Source of the DNA: Willaertia magna
Lineage: Eukaryota; Heterolobosea; Eutetramitea; Acrasida; Naegleriidae
Assembly: GCA_902984215.1 (NCBI GenBank)
Contig: CADWAF010000340.1
Location: 1-21,472, forward strand
Direction of reading: 5' to 3'
Length of the DNA: 21,472 nt
In this document: positions 16,897-21,472 of the stretch, piece by piece
How positions within the stretch are numbered: the first letter of the stretch is position 1
Layout of the letters: each line of letters starts with the position of its first letter
Program-made: the position numbers and the translations under genes
The notes under the pieces: generated by a model
The model's database searches: none
What the model was told of the DNA's origin: nothing
The model's input: the letters and a program-made list of their open reading frames with translations, nothing else

Positions 16897-19683
16897 TTAT
16901 ACCTGTAATTTGTCAACTGTGTCGATAAATGACCTTTCAAATTCTGCAAAATCACTTGGTACGACCTTTCCCTCCACTACTGTTTCTTCCTTTTTTTCAA
17001 TAATATACTTTACACGCTTAATAGCGTTTTTTGTTACATCTAAATACATGTTAAATTTGAATATTTCATCAATTTCGTCTATATTGGACAGCTTGTAAGT
17101 ATTTGAAATTAAAATATTTCTCAGTAAACGTAATTCCAGTAAACCTAATTCAATATTTTTATCTGCTTTGTTAAAGTATTTTGGATAAATGTAATTAACA
17201 AATGAACAAAAATCATTTATATCTTTTGGTTCACTAAACAACATTTCAGCAGGACATCTTTCCAAATTTGTATTTGTATTTAGTGAATTGTTTAATAGCC
17301 AATTAGCAAATTGTTCCCATTCTGGTTTAAACTTATATAGATTAATGTCAATAAATTTAATCGCAAAATCAACTGTTGGTTTATAAAGTAGTGGCAATTT
17401 GTTATTTTCTCCAATACTTTGCAAATAAGGAAACAATAAATCATTAGTAGACAAATTACACAGGTAATTTGATTCCTTTGATAAATATTTAATCAAACAA
17501 TAAACGAAATGAGAAGAATTACAACTCTTCTCATCATATCTCATTACTCCATTCCATATGCAACAAAACCTTGCAAATTGATAAACAAAGTCATTAAACA
17601 TTTTGCTTATTTCTTCCTTATTTTCATTATTTTTTTTATAAGTTTCTTCATCAATTTTAAACACATCAGTATAATATATTAATTCCTTTGAATTAGTTAG
17701 TGGTTTACATTCAACAAAGTTATTTTCTTTCCACTCCACTTTCCATTTCCCAAACAAGAATGAGCATTTGTATTTACTGTTGTGTAGATTTTTTGTGTCT
17801 TCCTTTAGATCTAATTTTTCTTCAATAAACGCCTTTACAACAAAATGTATTGAATTTTCTTTTTTGTGAGAATTAGAAATCTTTCCAATATTACTTTCAA
17901 GAAATTTTGATGGAATTAAATGTTTCATTATTGAATTTTTTCTTTGATTGTCATCGTTGTTATTTAACAATTTGTTATCCACAAATCGTGTCATCGCTTT
18001 CCTTTGGCTTTCTTTATCGAAATTTAAATTTTTTAATTTATCTAATAAATATTCATTCTGGTCTTCAAAACTTAATGGTTCTTCAGTGTCAGAAAATCCT
18101 TCATCTTCCATTTCTCCCGTTTGTTGTTTTGTGTGGGATGATCCAACTCTGTGGGCAACTGCTGTTTGTAAAAAGTTGTTCCTTTCTTCTAAGGAAAGAT
18201 TATTAAATTTAGGAAATAACCATTCTGCAGTAGCTCTCTTTAAAACATAGACGTCTTTACTTTTAATAGTTGTTCCATCTTTTAATTTCAAAAAAAGTTG
18301 ACATGGTTGATCCTCTTCATCTTTAATTTCAAAAAGTCTGCAGCATGAAAAGATGATTGTCAAATGATCATTATGTCGAATTTTATATAGGATGAGTGTT
18401 TTAGCCTCAACATTTCTATTCTTTACCATTAATCCATCAATGTTATTTGGATTAATTAATCCATAGAGATCAATTGTATAATTAATTACAGACTCATCTA
18501 TTAATAACTCATTTGTGATATTTTCATTACCTAATCCAAGTAATTTAAGATTAGTTAATATCAATTCAGTTGCTGTATTTTTTCTCTTCTTTGTAACCTC
18601 TTTCCTAATAGTTTCTTTTAAAGTCAGGTCATTATTGTCCTCTTCTTCTGAAGACAGAACGACAATAGCTTCAACAACATTGTTATTTACTACTGGGGGT
18701 AAAGAAAATAAATTTAGTTCCACAAGTTCTTCTTTTGTATAATTATATCCACCGTGCTCGTATCTAAATACAGGCATTGAAATTTTTAATGTTAAATGTT
18801 CTTGAGGAATATGAACAAACACAACAACGTTCTTTGTTTTTAATTTTGGTTGTTTGTACCCAACTGTTTTTAATAAAAATCTTAAATACTTTTCTTCTTC
18901 AAAATCATATCTTGCCATCTTTTTACGGTCAATCTCTTTAAATTCTTTGTTGCTAGTGTTACTTTTTTCTACATGTTCTATTCCAACTTTTTGAATATCT
19001 AATTTTAAAAATGAAGAACCAAGCTGAACAGATAAACTATAAATTTTCTTTAAATTTGCTGATCCAGTTAAACAAACTTTATACTCTCTACCTTCAGGAC
19101 ACAATGTTTTCTCTATGTTAATTGTTTTTGTATGAGGTGCTATTTTCTTTTGAGTTGTTTTAATGTTGACATCTAAAGATGTTTGTTTACTACTGCTAAC
19201 ATCATTATTGCAAGAAGCAGTATTTACTGTTGTTGTACTAGAATTTTCTGATAAGACTGATGAATTAATAGTTGGTTGGATAGTGGTTTGTGGTGTGACA
19301 TTATAAGAATAAATAAATGGTGAAAAGTATGAGTTATAATACGTAGTTAACCATTTACAATAGTCTTCTTTACTTCTATACCAATTATTGTCAATATCTA
19401 AAGAAGTAATGATTATGCTACGATTTTGTAAATAGTTATTGTCAGGTTCAGCATTTACAACAAAGTATGTAAAATAATGATAATTTGTATTATTATCGGT
19501 CCATTTAAGGTTGAAAATTAAAGATATTGAAGTAATACATGCTTCAATAGGCATTATATTAAGAATAAACTTTAAAGTATTTGAGCTATTCTCTTCTTTT
19601 CTTAGTACATTTTCAGTCCGTAACTGATATTGACGTACTTGATTATTTGAAAGTGACGCTACAAAATAACATTCATCATCCAT
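16897..19683 (-). CDS. Large protein of unknown function; possible permuted papain-like (LRAT/PPPDE-type) region
   Basis: The 928-residue ORF starts at ATG 19683 (MDDECYFVAS). I do not recognise it as a whole. Unlike its large neighbours it lacks long Asn runs. Visible parts: a Thr/Ser/Asn-rich linker at about 130-185; a region with 'YKVCLTGSANLKKIYSLSV'; an acidic 'VVLSSEEEDNN' followed by basic 'RKEVTKKRKN'; another acidic segment 'EMEDEGFSDTEE'; and a C-terminal half with 'HNSKYKCSFLFGKWKVEW' (H634) followed 87 residues later by 'CNSSHFV' (721-727). That pair is reminiscent of permuted papain-like folds (H first, then NC-x-HFV), with Ser in the usual Cys place; this is weak. The frame ends LQV with CAG-GTATAAGT at the stop, so a further exon is conceivable. 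It lies between the two tRNA repeats. No reverse transcriptase, transposase or integrase motif was seen. Confidence 0.7.
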   Translation of the reverse strand: MDDECYFVASLSNNQVRQYQLRTENVLRKEENSSNTLKFILNIMPIEACITSISLIFNLKWTDNNTNYHYFTYFVVNAEPDNNYLQNRSIIITSLDIDNNWYRSKEDYCKWLTTYYNSYFSPFIYSYNVTPQTTIQPTINSSVLSENSSTTTVNTASCNNDVSSSKQTSLDVNIKTTQKKIAPHTKTINIEKTLCPEGREYKVCLTGSANLKKIYSLSVQLGSSFLKLDIQKVGIEHVEKSNTSNKEFKEIDRKKMARYDFEEEKYLRFLLKTVGYKQPKLKTKNVVVFVHIPQEHLTLKISMPVFRYEHGGYNYTKEELVELNLFSLPPVVNNNVVEAIVVLSSEEEDNNDLTLKETIRKEVTKKRKNTATELILTNLKLLGLGNENITNELLIDESVINYTIDLYGLINPNNIDGLMVKNRNVEAKTLILYKIRHNDHLTIIFSCCRLFEIKDEEDQPCQLFLKLKDGTTIKSKDVYVLKRATAEWLFPKFNNLSLEERNNFLQTAVAHRVGSSHTKQQTGEMEDEGFSDTEEPLSFEDQNEYLLDKLKNLNFDKESQRKAMTRFVDNKLLNNNDDNQRKNSIMKHLIPSKFLESNIGKISNSHKKENSIHFVVKAFIEEKLDLKEDTKNLHNSKYKCSFLFGKWKVEWKENNFVECKPLTNSKELIYYTDVFKIDEETYKKNNENKEEISKMFNDFVYQFARFCCIWNGVMRYDEKSCNSSHFVYCLIKYLSKESNYLCNLSTNDLLFPYLQSIGENNKLPLLYKPTVDFAIKFIDINLYKFKPEWEQFANWLLNNSLNTNTNLERCPAEMLFSEPKDINDFCSFVNYIYPKYFNKADKNIELGLLELRLLRNILISNTYKLSNIDEIDEIFKFNMYLDVTKNAIKRVKYIIEKKEETVVEGKVVPSDFAEFERSFIDTVDKLQV

Positions 19684-20078
19684 AGTTAAACTTATATATT
19701 CACTATTATTAATAGGATTAAAAAAAGGAATATTAGAATTGATTTAAAAAAATTAATAAACTAAACCTTATTCCTCTAACGTTTAGAACTACACATACTG
19801 TTTTAGTCAACTTGAAAGTATTGTAAAGTATCAAAAAAAAAATTAAAAAAATGTCATCAAATCTTGTTTGATAGACTAGTTTATTGGTTGTGATCAAATT
19901 TAAGTGATCCTTCTTAATCGCACCAAACACTGTTTTATAAACCTTGGATTGTTTTGCACATCATATTGTTTCTTTGGTTCGTTTGTTTTTAATACATTAA
20001 AAACCAAACACCATAAATTAAATTGCAGCCCACCGAATAAAATGCTAAATAAAATACTTCTGTTTACGAAAACGTGTA

Positions 20079-20152
20079 GCAGCGGTAGATCAGTTGGTTA
20101 GATCGTAAGCCTAACACGCTTAAGGTCACGAGTTCAAGCCTCGTTCGCTGTA
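20079..20152 (+). tRNA. tRNA-Val (AAC), copy B
   Basis: A 74-nt intronless gene with fully paired anticodon stem TAAGC/GCTTA, loop CTAACAC, anticodon AAC at 20113-20115, A box TAGATCAGTTGG and discriminator A. T4 follows at 20157-20160. This looks like the sound version of the pair. Confidence 0.95.
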
Positions 20153-20260
20153 TTCCTTTTATCCTTACTTTTCCAGCACACAATTCAAATTTTAAAAGCC
20201 CCGCTAAATTTAACGTTATAAATTGATGAATTAACTCAGTTTTAATTAGGGTCATATGTC

Positions 20261-20346
20261 TCCCGCATAGTCCAGTGGCTAGGATACCTGGCTTTCATTT
20301 AACTAAAAGATCCCAGGAGGCCCGGGTTCGATTCCCGGTGTGGGAA
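20261..20346 (+). tRNA. tRNA-Glu (UUC), copy B, with 14-nt intron
   Basis: The mature 72 nt are the same as in copy A. The anticodon TTC is at 20294-20296. The intron 20298-20311 (TTTAACTAAAAGAT) is one base longer than in copy A and shares only its 3' end with it. T4 follows at 20351-20354. Confidence 0.95.
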
Positions 20347-20480
20347 ATGATTTTGTGTTTTGGAAATATCTGTTTCTATTTGTTCTTTCAAATATTGTAT
20401 TTTGACATTTCGGTTTTTTGTTATTATTGATATATTAAACGTAGAGATTACAGAATTATTTTTGAATTAAGTTTATATTT

Positions 20481-20687
20481 TTATTGAGCTGTATATTTAA
20501 AAGATAAATAATTTAAAACGTGAATATTTAAAATTCTTTGTAATTTACATATTTCTTCTTTCTTTTCATTATTCATTTTGTTATTATTCATTATTCTTTT
20601 AAATTTTATCCATTCCACTGCGTTCAGTTTAACTTCACTTTCAAAAAACCTTAATGTTGTCTCTATCGTGCTTTTATTACTGCTCAT
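20481..20687 (-). CDS. Possible small protein (68 residues) within repeat B
   Basis: ATG 20687 opens MSSNKSTIETTLRFFESEVK..., a charged, probably helical protein with a short Asn run and no membrane span. In copy A the same start and about 26 codons are kept with only three-base-multiple indels before a stop, which hints at past coding. The stop-proximal part overlaps highly conserved AT-rich repeat DNA. No family is recognised. The frame lies on the strand opposite to the tRNA genes, 134 bases past tRNA-Glu. Confidence 0.35.
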   Translation of the reverse strand: MSSNKSTIETTLRFFESEVKLNAVEWIKFKRIMNNNKMNNEKKEEICKLQRILNIHVLNYLSFKYTAQ

Positions 20688-20743
20688 TTTTTTTATTATA
20701 ATTTTCAGGGAACGTTTTTTAGAACGGGCTTTAAAAAGGTTTT

Positions 20744-20993
20744 AAAAAAGGTTTCAAAAGCCAAGCTTGTTTTATTGAAAGTGAAATAAATTCCATTCAT
20801 TGGTTTATTTATTTATTTACAAATATTCTTCGATTGGATGGGATGGGATGGATTTTAAAGATTTTATATCTGTTTCATTTCATCATTTTGCTTCTGTTAA
20901 AAAAAAACGTAGCCTTTTCATTTCAACAAAAATGGATGACATTTTCACAACAAACATTAACTGTCAAATTTTCTATCCACACACAAAAAAAAA
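20744..20993. other. Intergenic region before the F-box-like gene
   Basis: AT-rich 250 bases with a short G-rich run of tandem GGGAT units at about 20837-20851 and A-rich sequence right before the start codon at 20994. Two short overlapping frames here are not convincing. Confidence 0.4.
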
Positions 20994-21472
20994 ATGTCAA
21001 CAACAACAATAATACCCACCGTTTCAGATGCCACAGATGTGCACACAAATATTATTATCCCAGAAAATGATTCTTCTCAACAACAACAACAACAAGAAAA
21101 AGAAGAAAAAGAAACAATTGCATTGGCTACGACAAGAATACTAAATAAAGAAAATCAACAAGAAGAAGAAATAACAACCATTTTAGAAAATAATAAAATA
21201 AATATAAAAAGTGAAATAAATAATGAAAATAATAAACAACAAATAAAAAAGAAAATTGAATTTAATAATGAAGAATTAATAATTATATTTTTAAATAAAA
21301 TCTTTTCCTTTACAATAAATATTAAATCTTTTCAAAAAGATGATATTTTATTATTTTGTAATTTACAATCCATTTCAAAACAATGGTTTAATATTTTAAA
21401 TAATACAACTATAATTAATAATAATAACAACAATAATAATACAATAATAATTAACGATAATACAAAAAGTTT
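20994..21472 (+). CDS. F-box-like protein, N-terminal part (runs off the window)
   Basis: ATG 20994 follows an A run and opens a frame that stays open to the window end (159 codons). Residues 1-95 are low complexity: Thr-rich start, a Gln run, then Lys/Glu/Asn-rich. Then comes 'FNNEELIIIFLNKIFSF', a gap, 'DDILLFCNLQSISKQWFNIL', and an Asn run. This resembles an F-box (start with a Leu/Ile-rich helix, then the D-L-x-x-x-x-x-V-x-K-x-W pattern), the SKP1-binding motif of SCF ubiquitin ligase receptors. The substrate-binding domain would lie beyond the window. The call is a pattern match. Confidence 0.6.
   Translation, partial: MSTTTIIPTVSDATDVHTNIIIPENDSSQQQQQQEKEEKETIALATTRILNKENQQEEEITTILENNKINIKSEINNENNKQQIKKKIEFNNEELIIIFLNKIFSFTINIKSFQKDDILLFCNLQSISKQWFNILNNTTIINNNNNNNNTIIINDNTKS

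Larger units (their letters stand above)
19818..20743 (+). repeat. tRNA-Val/tRNA-Glu direct repeat, copy B
   Basis: About 926 bases match copy A (15222-16135). Differences are a 108-base Val-Glu spacer (65 in A), the inverted segment at 19944-19990, a different tRNA-Glu intron, and several small indels in the 3' flank. The repeat begins about 135 bases upstream of the 928-residue gene's start codon, so 19684-19817 should contain that gene's promoter. Confidence 0.9.

Noticed and set aside
15222..20743. LTR retrotransposon with 0.9-kb LTRs
   Set aside because: The repeats contain tRNA genes, no primer-binding or polypurine tract was seen, and the internal ORF lacks gag/RT/integrase motifs and lies on the opposite strand.
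1..21472. CRISPR arrays, bacterial operons or rRNA genes
   Set aside because: No spaced direct repeats, ribosome binding sites or rRNA-like conserved stretches were seen; the window is eukaryotic.

Overview
The window is nuclear DNA of an AT-rich protist. Evidence for a eukaryote: GT-AG introns of about 47-95 bases, tRNA genes with 13-14 base introns next to the anticodon, A-rich sequence before start codons, long AAT/AAC-encoded poly-Asn tracts, and typical eukaryotic proteins. A CFAP43-like axonemal protein implies motile flagella. A low-GC amoeboflagellate of the Naegleria/Willaertia type (Heterolobosea) is my best guess, but the window alone does not prove it.

Layout. 1-828 (minus): 5' part of a CFAP43-like WD40 gene, reconstructed over three exons. 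It is divergent from 1185-2530 (plus), a two-exon PLP aminotransferase. Then come a small unknown protein (2723-3016), an SRPBCC lipid-binding-fold protein with a perfect 24-base internal duplication (3497-4051), and, convergent to it, a secreted trypsin-like protease with an atypical active-site loop (4274-5596, minus). A long intergenic stretch holds a tRNA-like orphan B box. It is followed by a coiled-coil protein of unknown function (6570-7202), a three-exon rhomboid protease (7381-8680), a possible small membrane protein (9004-9291), and a poly-Asn/Gln protein ending in an RVRF motif of the PP1-docking type (10067-11398). Next is a large poly-Asn protein whose C-terminus resembles the QWRF/HAUS8 augmin subunit (11691-14738, minus), and a tRNA-Tyr gene.

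The right third is a rearranged segment. A block of about 0.9 kb carrying tRNA-Val(AAC) and tRNA-Glu(UUC) is present twice in direct orientation (about 15222-16135 and 19818-20743). Between the copies lie a truncated inverted duplicate of the 6570-7202 gene with its 5' flank and orphan B box (16132-16810), and an unrecognised 928-residue ORF (16897-19683, minus). The mature tRNA-Glu sequences are identical in both copies although their introns have diverged. One tRNA-Val copy has a mismatched anticodon stem. A segment of about 45 bases between the blocks is inverted. The window ends in the 5' part of an F-box-like gene (20994 onward).

The genes do not form one pathway. Two (CFAP43-like, HAUS8-like) are microtubule-related, two are proteases, and the most unusual content is the duplicated tRNA segment.
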